Counted from the first letter of the stretch, positions 1 through 11,548 are shown. The stretch is DNA of 64,000 nucleotides from Cymbomonas tetramitiformis (GCA_001247695.2 LGRX02009947.1:1-64000), one strand, 5' to 3'. Translations and numbers: made by a program. Notes: generated by a model from the letters alone, not told the origin.

Positions 1-2705
1 TCTCTAAAGGTTTCAGCAGCGAAAACCTTTCTGCAGAAGATTGCCAAAGAGCAAGGTCAACATCAACCGGACAAGAAAGAAACACATCTGCCTCAAGGAA
101 TGACAAAGCTTGACGTCTACGAAAAGTTTATCGAAGAGCTTCCAGCCTTTGGTTCTGAGAGATTCAAGGTCAGTGAGCCATATTGGTATACGATCTGGAG
201 AAAACACTTCAAGAGGCTTAAGTGTCCGAAGATTTGCAAGTTCTCGGAGTGCAAGATCTGCTCGACCGCAAAGCTTCACAAGCAAGTCGCCCCGGCCGAA
301 ATGAGAGGTATGTTAGAAAGAAAACCCACTCTTGTTCATGAGAGGTATGTTCAGAAAGAAACCACTGCTTGTTCATACACGTGACCACTTACCTGAATGT
401 GTTTGCGTTGCAGTACGAATCGAAAATCTTTTGCAAGCTCATCGACTGGATGCAAGGGCTGAACGGGAGAAGTACTACAAACACATTCAGAAATCCAGCG
501 CAGCAAAAGGCAACGCGAAGTGGTGGAAATATACTACCATGATCATCGATGGCATGACACAACGTACCACACATTTGCCTCACTTTCGTCGAATGCCCTC
601 TTGGGTCAAAGACAATAAGGCATTGATAGATACCCACTGCATGGGGATACTCATCGAAGGCATCGGTCGTTTTATGGAATTCAATTTCAGTCATAACTAC
701 TCAGACAACTCGAACTATCTTGCGAACGTCATACAGCGGGCAGTAGCACGAGTTCATGAGCATCGACGATCGGGTGGGCATCCGTTACCGGAAGTATTGT
801 ATCTACAATTGGACAATGTAAGCAGCAATAAGAGCCACTTCTTAATTGCTTATTGTGCCATGCTGGTCAAACGTGGGGTATTCCGCAAGGTGAAGATCAA
901 CTATCTGATCGTGGGACATACACACGAAAATATCGATCAGATGTTTTCAAGGTTTTCTGTGGCTTTGAGGAGGCTGAACGTTTGGGACATCGAGCATTTG
1001 ATGGAGGTGGCTAGGAACTGCTTTAAGGATGGAGTAGTTCCGGAATGTCAACTGATCGATGAGGTGCACGATGTCAAGGACTGGATGCATGGATGCTATA
1101 ACGAAGTGCGCGATGTCAGCTTCCAACATGCTTTCAAGATTTTTCTGGCCCCACAGGCGACGTGTTAGTGCAGGCGAAACGTTATTCATTCGATCCAGTC
1201 TGGCTTCCAAAGGAAGGTGGGGTGAAGGTATTTAAGAGCAGCCTGCCCGAGGGCTCACCATGCTTTGTCGAGCCTAAATCCATTAACGAATTGAGCGCAC
1301 GGAAACAAGCGAAGCAGCTTGCGACTTCCAGGAAGTCTACGAGCAATCCATTGAAAGAGATCGAGGATCTTGTCGTTCAATGCAAGAGGAATCTTTGCTT
1401 ATGCATTCGAGGTAAGCACTGCACTGCTAGCGATTACGATTTGATTTGTCATATTTCAAATGTAAGTGGCCTTCTTAGTTTCTCGGGTTATGTTTTGCAG
1501 ATGTCGCAACCACCGAGGAGGCGGAGCGGCTTCAATTTCTAGCCAAGCGCGCAAATACTTTTCTTGAAGGGTATGTTCAAATGCAACGTGACATTGCGGC
1601 AGGAACGTTCGAACTGAAAGAGAAGACATTGTGGGTGCTGCACGAGGCTCCCTTTGAGGTTACTGGACCCATGATGCCTGTTCCTTCGGGTGCTTTGAGC
1701 GCGAACGGGCGAGATGCGGAAGTACTGATTGTCGATGAGCCAATGGCTGATACGAATGATATTGAACGTGGATACACGGATGCACAACTGGCTGATTACG
1801 TGCAGGGCCTTCGGGACTCCGTAGCGGTTCACGTGCGCCCAGTACCTCGTCCTATCTACATCGGGGCACAAAAAAATACCATTAGAAGACGAGCTCGAGA
1901 TCATCTTGCGCAATACATTCTGGGAGAAACTGACGACCCGGACTACGATGTGAGCTACAGCAAGATGAAGAAAGGTAGCATGGCTGTGTTGATTGCTCCC
2001 GAATCCGAGAAGACTGCCCGGACGGAATACCCGTTTCGTATCGCTCTGGGAAGGAGCCGAGGATGGTCGAGATATCTGTACCTTTGTGAGGTACAAGAGC
2101 AGCTGCTAAATGAGAAAGGTGAGAAATGTTTGTTGATGTGATTGCGCGCGCAACCTGCTTTTAACATCACAACGTTTTATGTCAATCTAATATCTCTTTA
2201 TCTTCTTTCTGGTGCAGGAGAAAAATGTTTGCGGTGGTTGACTTGTGGTACATTTAAGCTCACGAGCGCCTCCCAAAAGGAGGCCCAGAATGCAGACTCC
2301 CGGCTTTCGAAGGAGAAGGCATCGAAACCTGAAAGTTTCCGGCTGCATCAACGTACCAAGCAGGTGGCGCCGTATACACCAAGCGAAGTATTAGTAGCAT
2401 GGGACTGGGACACGGAAGAGGAGCGCCGAAAGATCAATGCAAGCACACAGCGATGGATCCCGGGTGAGCAATATGACTTGTTGGTCAAACGAGTCATCGC
2501 CAGCGACATGTCAAAGAGCTTTGAGCCGCCCGAGCATAGAACACCCAAACTCTTACTGCGCGACGCAATCATGCCATTAGAGGATAAAGAGGATAAAGAG
2601 GATAAAGAGGATAAAGAGAACGCGGAGGCTGAAGAGGGTGAGAGTTCGGACGAGGAAGCCTCTTTGTCGTCCTTGTCCGATGATGACGACCAGATGTGTG
2701 AATAA
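1..2705 (+). CDS. DUF7869-type protein, 5' end outside window, multi-exon
   Basis: The reading frame is open to base 1, so the gene starts upstream. My exon model is 1-307, 414 to about 1156, about 1157-1411, 1501-2118 and 2218-2705; the introns (308-413, 1412-1500, 2119-2217) all begin GT and end AG and keep frame. The central part has LQLDN followed by VGHTHENIDQMFSRFS, the signature I associate with DUF7869, a family common in algae, oomycetes and invertebrates and suspected to be RNase H-fold/transposase-related. The N-terminal part has a Cys/His cluster (CPKICKFSECKIC); the C terminus is a Lys/Glu/Asp-rich acidic tail with four DKE repeats. Around 1150-1160 the frame changes by one base with no convincing intron, so the copy may be frameshifted or the assembly has an indel. 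The function is not established, and no terminal repeats were recognised around it. Confidence 0.65.
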
Positions 2706-2922
2706 CTCGATCAGTCCGATGAACTTGTATATAGAAGTTGTAAAACAATAGTATATATTGTGAATATCTAATGTTGAACTATCGTGGTATTACCACGTTT
2801 GATTTCCTTGCACTCATTTTACCTAGTTCATTTTCCTTGCACTCAGATTGTTCGGACGCCCAAGGAATCCTTGGGAACGCGTATCACATGGATGGAACAA
2901 ACACCACATGTCTGCATGGTCA

Positions 2923-3005
2923 TATAAAACTTGCTTTCACGGCATCCCTGTTCATTTTTTGCTTACGCTCACCATCCACCCACCTCCTACCAACATTCCA
3001 AGAAC
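2923..3005 (+). promoter_or_regulatory. TATA box and conserved leader of small-gene family (copy 1)
   Basis: TATAAA at 2923-2928 is followed by the leader TTCATTTTTTGCTTACGC then CTCACCATCCACCCACCTCCTACCA (2951-2993), 12 bases before the ATG at 3006. The same TATA-plus-leader layout recurs upstream of the genes at 4323, 17784 and 18313; the leader without a clear TATA precedes 3597. Confidence 0.6.
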
Positions 3006-3359
3006 ATGGACGCTCAGCGAATCAACCTGACGGTCGATCCGAAACATGTTTTGTTTTTTATTGTTCTGCCCTTCATCCGTGCGAGGTACGATAGGAGAAG
3101 GCAAGCGCAAAGGGATTCAGTTGCTAGAATGAGAAACGGCGAATGCCCAGAGTGTATGAGGAAGTATTTTGACCTTTGGGAGGACAAGAATCGATGGAAC
3201 GATTTATGGCATAAACATTTTCATGAGAGGCACGACCCCGTGTGGCGTCGAGCCTTGGAGTTAGAACCAATCCGTCCCCGTTTTCGTCTGACACGCCTTG
3301 GCCGCCATCTGTTAAAACTGCAGAGTCACCCGAATTTTCACCCCGACAATCTCGATTGA
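3006..3359 (+). CDS. Small basic protein, paralogue family A copy 1
   Basis: 117 aa, intronless, unrecognised. The start ATG is fixed by the shared leader immediately upstream and by identity with the next copy (both begin MDAQR). Visible features: a hydrophobic stretch ending in IVLPFIRARYDRRR, a CxxC pair (ECPECMRKY), a WHKHF motif and a basic C terminus rich in Arg and Pro. IVLP..R.R..R resembles the N terminus of the longer genes at 4323 and on the minus strand at 17386, so A and B types probably share an ancestor. The stop lies beside a GT-rich junction that may begin a 3' UTR intron. No function can be assigned. Confidence 0.6.
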   Translation: MDAQRINLTVDPKHVLFFIVLPFIRARYDRRRQAQRDSVARMRNGECPECMRKYFDLWEDKNRWNDLWHKHFHERHDPVWRRALELEPIRPRFRLTRLGRHLLKLQSHPNFHPDNLD

Positions 3360-3596
3360 TGACCAGGTATATGTTTCTTTGTTTCTTTCTTTCTTTCTTT
3401 CTTGAGCAGGATTGCCTTGCTATCATCCTAGCCACAAATTCTTATCCACCTGTGAATTCTGTGTGCCCGCAGATGATGACACCATAGAAGCCAGTAAAGA
3501 TGGATGGCCAGGTATGTGTTTCGGCGTGTTATGCATCCCTATTCATTTTTTGCTTACGCTCACCATCCACCCACCTCCTACCAACATTTCAAGAAC
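3360..3596 (+). other. 3' UTR with candidate intron, then leader of next paralogue
   Basis: After the stop, CCAG|GTATATG leads through a TTTC microsatellite to GAGCAG and later CCCGCAG, which could be a 3' UTR intron. Nearly the same block follows the second copy at 3936-4030, showing that coding region and 3' flank were duplicated together. The conserved leader recurs at 3541-3584, directly before the ATG at 3597. Confidence 0.45.
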
Positions 3597-3935
3597 ATGG
3601 ACGCACAGCGAATGAAACTGACGGTTGATCCGAAACGTGTATTGTTTGATATTGTTCTGCCTTTCATCCGTGCGAGGCACGATAGGAGAAGGCAAGCACA
3701 TAGCGATGCAATTGCTAGAATCAAAAACGGCGAATGCCCAGAGTGTATGAGGAAGTATAACAGGCCTATTTGGCATAAACATTTTGATGAGAGGCACGAC
3801 CCCGTGTGGCGTCGAGCCTTGGAGTTAGAACCAATCCGTCCTTGGTTTCGTCTGACACGCTTTGGCCGCCATATGTTAAGCACGCTTTGGCCGCCATATC
3901 CTAAGCATATGCTCGATTATCTCGATCTCGAATGA
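3597..3935 (+). CDS. Small basic protein, paralogue family A copy 2
   Basis: 112 aa, a tandem duplicate of the gene at 3006: same start (MDAQR), same IVLPFIRARHDRRR segment, same CPEC pair, and the same WHKHF and ERHDPVWRRALELEPIRP blocks. It lacks about eleven residues between the CPEC motif and WHKHF and has a duplicated short segment (TLWPPY) near the C terminus. Its upstream leader matches copy 1 almost base for base. Function unknown; maintained reading frame despite indels in multiples of three suggests it was a real protein after duplication. Confidence 0.6.
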   Translation: MDAQRMKLTVDPKRVLFDIVLPFIRARHDRRRQAHSDAIARIKNGECPECMRKYNRPIWHKHFDERHDPVWRRALELEPIRPWFRLTRFGRHMLSTLWPPYPKHMLDYLDLE

Positions 3936-4322
3936 TGGCCAGGTATATGTCTTTCTTGAGCAGGATTGCCTTGCTATCATCCTGGCCACAAATTCTTATC
4001 CACCTGTGAATTCTGTGTGCCCGCAGATGATGACACCAAGCTCCTCGCACACACATCGCGGTGCATTGGCTACTTTGAAGAGGCACACGTAGAATAATAA
4101 CAATAAGAATAACACATAGACTTCGATATGCAACGAGGTTGTGTCATTGTGAGATGACCTTTTGACAATAGTAGGGTGAGATTTGTACTTTTTATGTAAC
4201 ATGTCTTACGTTGGTTTGTAAAATGTCACGCATTATAAAGCCTGCCTATATCTTCATCAGCATTCATTTCTCGCTTTCGCTCACGATAGACCCCACCTCC
4301 TACCAGTGAGCGACACACCCAG
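3936..4322 (+). promoter_or_regulatory. Duplicated 3' flank, then TATA and leader for the 4323 gene
   Basis: 3936-4030 repeats the 3' flank of copy 1. TATAAA lies at 4234-4239, and the family leader (TTCATTTCTCGCTTTCGCTCACGAT ... CACCTCCTACCA, 4264-4303, given here in two pieces) precedes the ATG at 4323. No gene is seen between. Confidence 0.5.
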
Positions 4323-4919
4323 ATGCCAGACTACTACATTGTCCTTTTCCGTTTTGTGCTTCCCGCCATCCGGGAAAGACGCCGTTCCCGCGAGGAATGC
4401 TTTTTGCACGCATGGGTAGAAGAACGATTTCTGTGGGCCCTTGAAACACGAGTACGCATTACATGCCCCGATATCCCTGGCACATTTACCTCAGAAATCA
4501 TTGTGTTTCCTGTGACACTTGCGCGGTTTTTTTTTCATCCTCGGAGAATTGTGAACGACGACGTCGGCGGCTTGAGAGTCAATGAGGCGTCCTACTTTAA
4601 TCGGACTAGCTGGATTTCCGGTATGAATTTGTATCGCAGTTTTAACGAACTCCACCGACGGTGGTTATATGATCACCATTGGGCCTGGTGCAACGGTTGG
4701 TTTCGCAACCTCCTTGACTATGACGCTGATGGTAACGAATTCGTCTATGATCGTGAATACGACCGGCCCTGTTGCGCTGATTGCGGAAGGTCAGATTCAC
4801 TTGTTATGCGAGTGACTTACCCACATCGATACATATGTGTCGACCGCGCGAGTTGCGAGTTCTGGCAGGATACCGATGATACCGAAATCCCAGAGTTGCT
4901 GTCCTCCGACTCCGACTAA
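4323..4919 (+). CDS. Small-gene family B copy 1, hypothetical protein
   Basis: 198 aa, single exon, unrecognised. The ATG follows the shared leader. N terminus: MPDYYIVLFRFVLPAIRERRR, then HAWVEERFLWALE, a YDHHWAWCNGW block in the middle, and near the end CCADCGRSDS with a later RYICVDRASCEF, which looks like a four-Cys metal site. The C terminus is acidic (SSDSD). A close paralogue on the minus strand shares RFLWALE, HWAWYNG and the C..C...C pattern but is split by the transposon at 6058-17275, which makes this intact copy the reference for that insertion. Function unknown. Confidence 0.65.
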   Translation: MPDYYIVLFRFVLPAIRERRRSREECFLHAWVEERFLWALETRVRITCPDIPGTFTSEIIVFPVTLARFFFHPRRIVNDDVGGLRVNEASYFNRTSWISGMNLYRSFNELHRRWLYDHHWAWCNGWFRNLLDYDADGNEFVYDREYDRPCCADCGRSDSLVMRVTYPHRYICVDRASCEFWQDTDDTEIPELLSSDSD

Positions 4920-5400
4920 GGTATACATAAAGCTCAATACCTCTTACACAGCCTTCATTTCTTGCTTTCGCTCACCATCGTGCCACCCCGGCCACCTCCT
5001 ACCATTCTGAGAGCCACCCGTCTGATGACAGCCCACGGCCACTTTCTCCTTTTCAGATGCGGCACAGAGGTCACCTATAGAAGTGTAGCTAGCATTACGA
5101 AGCACAATCGAGGTCTTACTGACAACACCTTCGACTAGACGTGAAGAATTACAATCGCTGACCGTCTACACGGATGTGCCCGACAAGTGCGAAATCTATA
5201 TAATATGGGACCTAAGTTTCCGTGTCGTTGCAAGCGATCATGGCCTGGTGCAACGGCTGATTTCGCAATCAAGTTACCTATGATGGAGATGACAATATAT
5301 TTTATGCTCGCTTATACACCTGGGCTTGTTGCCATGATTGCGGTTCTCAAAGCACAGTTCTTGAATAATGTAATAATGTAATAATGTAATAATGTAATAA
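4920..5400 (+). pseudogene. Family leader followed by a decayed family B remnant
   Basis: The conserved leader recurs at 4951-5005 (TTCATTTCTTGCTTTCGCTC ... CACCTCCTACCA), but no long frame follows. Bases 5235-5270 (GGCCTGGTGCAACGG ... TTTCGCAA) match the HWAWCNGWF region of the 4323 gene, and GTTGCCATGATTGCGG near 5330 matches its CCADCG region, so this is a shortened, frame-broken paralogue. A 10-bp ATAATGTAAT tandem repeat (about 5362-5403) ends the block. Confidence 0.5.
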
Positions 5401-5559
5401 TGTAACATACAATGATTATAAAAAATGTGAAGATCGGGGTTCTTATACCATTGCTTGTACCATACACGTGACTTATGATATTTTTGTTGCCCGCATCGAG
5501 AAGAATTGTTTTCTAGAATAGATGGGTGGTGGCTAAAGCCACCGATTGAGATTCGACCA

Positions 5560-6057
5560 TCAATTCAAATCAAGACGAGTCATCCGCCGACAGTCGACAA
5601 GGTCAGTGCAGATGTACCCGTCGCCAATACGGGTAAGATCCATATCAACGCGTCGGCATCGACTGCAGGCAGGCCTCATAGACAACTCGTACCGCGACGG
5701 GTAGATCCATTGAGGATCTGCATGCTCGTTGTAAAAGCCGTTGTACCAGGCCCAATGATATTCACGAAGCCATCGTTTTTTGAAGTCGTCGAAATCGATG
5801 TAGTCTAGCCGGAATCTGAAGTTGTTTGACATGCCAGGTCCTTGCCAATGGAACCCTTCATCGTCGTAATATGGGGCTTCAAAGTTGGAGGTAGGGAATA
5901 TCTGCAAGAAATTTCCCCAATCACGAACATCCCCCCAATCGACTTCGAGCAGATCACGTAATTCATAGAAATAGTGAGCCAAAGTTACAGGCATCCAAAC
6001 ATCACCAAACATGCCCGAAAACGTCAAAACTTGTTCTTCCAACGCCCACAAAAAACG
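5560..6057 (-). pseudogene. Family B copy 2, 3' part, split by the MULE-like element
   Basis: Minus-strand frame beginning at the codons for RFLWALEEQVLTF and running to a stop near 5560. It aligns with residues about 35-190 of the 4323 protein (RFLWALE, HWAWYNG, C..C....C..C). The start of the gene lies 11.2 kb away at 17276-17386. The join is exact: the 9-bp CAAAAAACG is present at both ends of the element, and using it once gives RFLWAL as in the intact paralogue. The insertion therefore inactivated a gene that was open at the time. Confidence 0.75.
6049..6057. repeat. 9-bp target-site duplication, left copy
   Basis: CAAAAAACG here and at 17276-17284, immediately outside the element ends. 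A 9-bp duplication is typical of Mutator-like elements. Confidence 0.85.
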
Positions 6058-7402
6058 CATTCTACACATTTGGGGAGTTTGGGAGTTTTGGGAGTTGGGG
6101 AGTTTTACAATGGGAGGCCCTGAAAAAACTGAAAATTTGACCGAATCTAGGGTTTAAGAGTTTCCCGAGTGGAATGTAATTTTATTTAATTTTCCGGTTG
6201 TTTTAGGGTTTAAGAAATATTCCTGATTTTCAATAAAAAAATCATCTTTTTCAGCCTGAAATAAGGAAGGTTTATGGGGTTTTTGTGTTAAGAAAACATA
6301 AATTTTCAATTGAAGTTCTACAATATTTTACGCCTTTTTAAGCTTCAAAATTTTTTCGAAACTCGGTAGCAAAATGATACTTGATACGTCTGATTTTTAT
6401 GAAATATGTTTTTGGGGGTTCATCGATGAACCCCTTTTTTTTTCTTCTAGTTTTATATGAATTTCAGGCCTTTTTGGGTTTTGGGGTGTTTTACAAGGGG
6501 AGGCCCTGAAAAAATTGAAAATTTGACCGAATCTAGGGTTTAAGATTTTCCCAAGTTGAATGTAATTTTATTTAATTTCCCGGTTGTTTTAGGGTTTAAG
6601 AAATATTCCTGATTTTCACTAAAGAAATTATCTTTTTCACCCTGAATTAAGGAAGATTTATGGGGTTTTTTGTGTTAAGAAAACATAAATTTTTAATTGA
6701 ACTTGTACAATATTTCACGCATTTTTAAGCTAATTTATTTTTTTTGAAAATCGGTAGCAAAATGATACTTTTTACGTCTGCTTTCATGAATTATTTTTTG
6801 GGGGGTTCATCGATGAACCAATATAATTTTTTTCAGTTTTCTATGATTTTCAGGCCTTTTCGGCGTTTTTTTAAAATTTGAAAATTTTGGAAAAAACCCA
6901 GAATTTTTCTACACTTTCAGGAATATCTTTGGTTGGCTTTGTTCCTATTTTATGGGGGTTGCCCCGTTTTTCCCCCTTATTTCAGGCATAAAACAGCCGA
7001 CTACCGCTAGGTCACCAACTCCAGTTACGACGCGCGCCCGGACTTCTCTTAAATACCGAAGAACACGGACAGAAAAAATTAAACACGCAAACACTTAAAC
7101 GCTTTGGACGCTTGTACTATTCACTAGATTAGAACGCTTGTTCACGTAAAATATAAAGCTTCAAATCAATATTCAAAGCAAAGTTACCGGCGCGCATGTT
7201 TTGCCTCCAGAGTTTAACACGACTTCACCCTTTCTTGTGCCCTTCGCCCCATCGCCTACTCGTCTTCGTGCATTGACCAACTACGTTCTCCATTGGTTTT
7301 TCACGTGCTTTCGCGGACCACTACTAACCACAAGTCCCGGTGGCCGGCCCCCCAGTTCGGTTCAAAACATACTTCTCGCCAAGATCCCTAACTAACTTTC
7401 AC
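6058..7402 (+). repeat. Left terminal inverted repeat with two internal subrepeats
   Basis: About 1,345 bp, inverted relative to 16131-17275. It contains two tandem units of roughly 370 bp (about 6100-6470 and 6485-6850), each with GAGGCCCTGAAAAAA, ATCTAGGGTTTAAG, a CGGTAGCAAAATGATACTT block and the palindrome GTTCATCGATGAAC. Bases about 6895-7160 have no partner in the right repeat. The inner part (7195-7402) matches the right repeat almost base for base. Confidence 0.85.
6418..6818. repeat. Two GTTCATCGATGAAC palindromes in the left TIR
   Basis: Copies at 6418-6431 and 6805-6818. The first is embedded in GGGGTTCATCGATGAACCCC, a 20-bp perfect palindrome; the second has GGG only on its left side. 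Confidence 0.9.
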
Positions 7403-7519
7403 ATTATCCCTGGACACTCAGTCGCATATTTCCCAATGTGTGGTACCTGTGGAAAAACAATTACGTTAGTCCAAAGCCCAACAAACCGTGCAAACAACAA
7501 TGTCGCTTTCGTACCTGAG

Positions 7520-10500
7520 TTACTGCTCTTGAAAGGTCAAGGCCCCAGCTCCAAGCCGTTGTTCCCTAGTTAGTGACAACCCATGTGCCACAACCAGGTC
7601 CGTAGGTGAAGGCGGTACATCACAGTAGTTGGGCAATACCGTAGCGCAACACTGGTGGAGAAGACAGAATTGAAACTTGTGGTTTACCCACTGACCATTC
7701 ACCTTGCGCCGACCCATGACCACCACCCTTGGGCCATCCTTTGAAAGGATGGGCTGGGATTGCTTGTGGGTCTTCGCTGTCACGCAACCCTTGCGGGACT
7801 CGGAGGCCGCGCATCTTGCTTTCCTACCGGTACCGGGCACCACCATCCATTGCCCGTAGGCCAGTTCCTCACTCCCGACACGATCGCCGGTGGTGAGGCG
7901 GGATCCCAGCGCCGTTAAGATGTCGTCGATCTCCTCCGTGGTAAACCCCGATTGCACGTAAAATGCATGTCCAGGTTTGAACCCCGCGCGGAATAGGAGG
8001 GTGGACAGGCACAAGCAAAGCTTCACCGAAGTCGACCTTCCCACGCGAGTCATCGTTTGGCGCCATGAGTAGCATGAGCAGCTGATGCGTTGTTGCGCCG
8101 CCCGGGCCAGATGACCAAATATCACCCGCGAGGGTTCACCTCGACCAGAGGACAAGGTGTAACTGCGGTCCAGGAAGCCGTCGTGTCTTCCACGTGCGGT
8201 TAAACGGACGGTGGGTTGGCCAACCTGTATCACTTTCAAGCGCTTGTCGGGCTGCAAGAACATGCGAGCCAACATTTGCGCGTGGCCTTTCGTGGTGCTT
8301 GTCTGGTACCGCACCTCGTCCAAAGACCCGACGGACACGCGGCGAGTGTCCACGTAGCGATGTTCGGAATGAAAGTGCACCGCGGTCTCCAAATATTGCA
8401 CCACGAGAGCCTCGTCCACCTCTTGGGAAGACTGCCAAACATAACGGGCGGCCGGGTCCTCGGTGTTTGGGTCGAACTGCCATTGGAACTCCAAAGGGTT
8501 CTCGAGGCATGCCCGCACCAACTTGATGGCCGGAGTCGGCGTTCCAGGCTCGTCGATCGTCACCCTAGTCTTAGTCCTCTTCCCCATCGATCGGACTTGG
8601 TTTGGTCGGTGACTGCGTGTCTCCGTCGTCACTGGACCAGGAGTGACATATATTTCACGCACCTCCTCAAGGACGTCGTACGCGGTGTGGCGTGCGCGTT
8701 GCATGGCGGTGTACACCCTTCGCCGCTCATCGTAGAGGGTGTTCGTGCGGGAGTCCCGCTGGCTGTGGCCACCTTCTCCTACGTGCTCCAACCAGGCGGA
8801 CTGAGTGATGTACGTCACGTTCTCCAGGTGCAAGAACTCGGAGGCCGGCAGATTCACGCCGATCAGTTTGCCGTCCTTGGAGAAGAGTTGCTCCGCCGGG
8901 TTAGCCCCTTTGCTTTGTGTGAAAAGCTGCAGGGTGCGTTCGCCTTCACCTTCGTAAAATAAAACGAGCGAAGACAAAGAGGATTGCACGCTCTTGCTCT
9001 CTTGCTCCATGATGAAGTCGAAGAGGCGCGCACGTGCGTCCATCACACGTCTGGGGGCTTGTGCTTCGTACCACCGTGTGAACAGTGTCCGGAACTGGGT
9101 CTCCTCGAAACTCTTGTCCAAACACCGAGCGTGTATCCCCATGTTCGCAACGAGGTGCAAGTCACAGCCTTTCTCCAACGAGTTGCCCGCCTCGTCCCGC
9201 GTCATGTACTTCTTTCGGTCCTCCCGGCGCATGAACTTGTTGTAGTTCAAGCGGATGCCGATCCAGCCTCCGCCACCCGCGTCACGGACGAAACCGACGG
9301 GACGAAAGCAAATCTCACCTTTTGGGTTGGTCTTTACCCAAACCTCCTTGTCTCGATATTTCGCGAAGTCGGCGTCCTCCATGGCCACCGTCCGGCAAGC
9401 GTAGTCGATGCCTTGCCACATCTTCTCCTCATCCACACCGCGTTCACCCGCCGGCAGCACGAAGGTTGCTAGTTTTATCAACCCAATTCCGGGCACGACC
9501 GTTGCAACCTTCTCGACAACGCGACCGTTAATGCAGCTGTGGCCACCATCAGAACATGCGTAGCAACCGATGAACGGAGGCTTGCCGAGAATGCGGTCCA
9601 TCAACAGCATGATCTTCGCGGGGGACCACGGCAAGTCCAGGGGGCACATGAACCAGTTCAGAGGTGCGGTGTCGAAAAGAAGAGTACGGTATCCCTTTGA
9701 GTCTAGGATCCGTTTCATTTCCTTGACCTCGTCATCAGCAGCACGCTCGGGGGCACGTTGAGTCGCACGGTGTTCTTTCATCACGTCGCGGACGGCGCGA
9801 GCGTCTTGCATTTCGCGGGCCACCTAAAATGGAACCATGCATTAAGAATAACATGTCCCCGACGTATAACGGAAAGGTAACACAAAAATAGGGCGATACC
9901 TTGTACACGTCGATGGGAGAGCCGTCCGGAGAGGAAAGCATCTTCTCGAAGGCAACCGTTGTGGCGGAGTTCTTCAGCTTCTCGGAAGTGAAGCGACCAC
10001 CGAAAACGGGAAGGGCTTCTTTGATGGCGTCTTGGGTTTCTTTGGAAACAACGGCCTTCCCCTTTTTATCCATGGGTTGGCAGGCATGGGTGCCTTCGTG
10101 TCTAAAGAGCAGTAGGTGGCCTTCGGCTGCGGGAAGGTCGATGCGGACCAAAGTAGCCCGGGCACCACAGGTAATAACTTCCATGGGTTCTTGACACTTT
10201 TTGCATGGAGGGCCTTCAATCTGAAAGAAGAAAAGAAAAGCGTAAGGTCCTACTGGAAAAGTGGGGAAAGTGTACGGGAAAACCTTGGGATTAAAATACC
10301 TCAACGCCGAGGAAAGCGGAAGCGGAGCGTTTGCCACGTTGTTGAGAACTTGTCTGAACGAACTCTTTGTCATGGGTTTTAAAGAAAGAGCACTCCGTAT
10401 TCCTGCAAAGTTTTTCTCCAAGGCAGTTTTGAAGTCGAACTTGAGAGTTGCAGTCCTTGACAGCATCTTGTCGGGTTACCTCCGCCCAAGTTGTGGCGCA

Positions 10501-11097
10501 GGCGTGGGACCAAGAACGGTTCGTGACATGGAAGTCAAGTTTGTTCAGCGGTAGACCGCCCTTCCCGGTTGGTTTAGGAAGAGGTGAGGACATGTGGTGA
10601 CCAAAAGTTACATTGCCATCGACGTCGAAGGGGACCTTGTTCACACGTTTGCAATCTGCGGGCCACTTAAAAGAAGAGGCGTGACTGGAAGTCGAGTCGG
10701 ACTTGGAAAGGTTTGTCGAAGCGACGGACTCCGTGGGCTTGGGCTTCGTGTTTGGTGAGAACCGGGGAGTCTTGCACTCGCCGGTGTAAATAATGTCTTC
10801 TTCATCATCGCTGTCATCGCTTTCGCTGTCGCTTACCAAGATTGGCATGTTGTCGTCGGTAGGAGTACCGTACACATTGTGCAAGAAGCCCGCGTGAACG
10901 GGAAACAGGTCCAAAGAGCAAGCAACGGAGTCATCGTACTCGGAGGTGACGGAAAGATCTTCTTTCTTGTCAAGACTAAAAACATTGCAAAGTGTGTCGC
11001 TAGTCACAAAAGGGTCTCCAAGATGCCAAACAATAGGAATTTCACGAACGACATCCCCGGTTTCAAGGCAGCGAAAAGTAACAAATTGAGTGGACAT
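7520..11097 (-). CDS. Mutator-like transposase, three exons, 1140 aa
   Basis: Exons 11097-10300, 10220-9900 and 9823-7520 (lengths 798, 321 and 2304, all multiples of three); introns of 79 and 76 bp start GT and end AG. ATG 11097 is the first in-frame methionine (MSTQFVTF). Exon 1 has an acidic Ser/Asp tract and two Cys (CRNTEC); exon 2 has PPCKKC and later FRHEGTHAC, forming a C..C/H...H.C finger like the WRKY-GCM/FLYWCH fingers at the front of MULE transposases. Exon 3 (residues 374-1140) should hold the DDE core (a possible first Asp in TLLFDTAPL, then FVLPAGERG, and a GCDLHL stretch where MULEs have C..H) and near residue 955 a CSCYSW...KLCLCL SWIM-like motif. It would cut and paste the element through the terminal repeats. 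The catalytic triad is inferred, not aligned. Confidence 0.65.
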
Positions 11098-11548
11098 TGC
11101 ATTAGCCCTAGGAAGTCGGTAAAATAAATGCACTCCCGAAGTGAAAGTGTCGAGGAGAGGCCTTAAAAAACTCTAGTCGCCAAAATAAAAGGCGACGCCG
11201 AAATAAAATCGAGTCGAGGCGACGGCTGGGAAATTTTCGAGTCGAGTCGAGAACGACACCGACCAAACGAGTCTAGCTGTTTCGGAAAGAGAGGCGAAGG
11301 AAAAAATCGAGTCGAGTGTCGAGTCGAGGCGAAACCTTCAAAATATTCGACTCGAGGAAACGCTTTGAAAATTTAAAAAAAAATATCGAGGCGAAAAAAT
11401 ATCGAGTCGAGAACGACACTGACCAAAGGAGTCGACGTGTTTCGGAAAGAGAAGTCGAAGAAAACCTGAAGACAGTTGAGAGCTAGTAAAGAACTCTAGC
11501 CGCCAAATAAAAAGCGCAAAGATTTAAAGTCAAAAGAAACAAGCAAAG
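11098..11548. promoter_or_regulatory. Shared divergent promoter region with GTCGAG repeats
   Basis: 451 bp between the two divergent start codons. GTCGAG/GAGTCGAG occurs many times, and a longer block (GAGAACGACAC, GACCAAA, GAGTC, GTTTCGGAAAGAGA) appears twice, near 11241-11295 and 11409-11452. Such direct repeats between divergent genes are candidate binding sites for a shared regulator. No clear TATA box was identified. Confidence 0.5.

Noticed and set aside
6120..6600. CTAGGGTTTAAG and CCCTAAA words as an internal telomere
   Set aside because: Isolated words in the terminal repeats, not tandem arrays.
8194..9531. Several plus-strand frames over the transposase exon
   Set aside because: GC-rich shadow frames; the minus frame has the introns, motifs and length.
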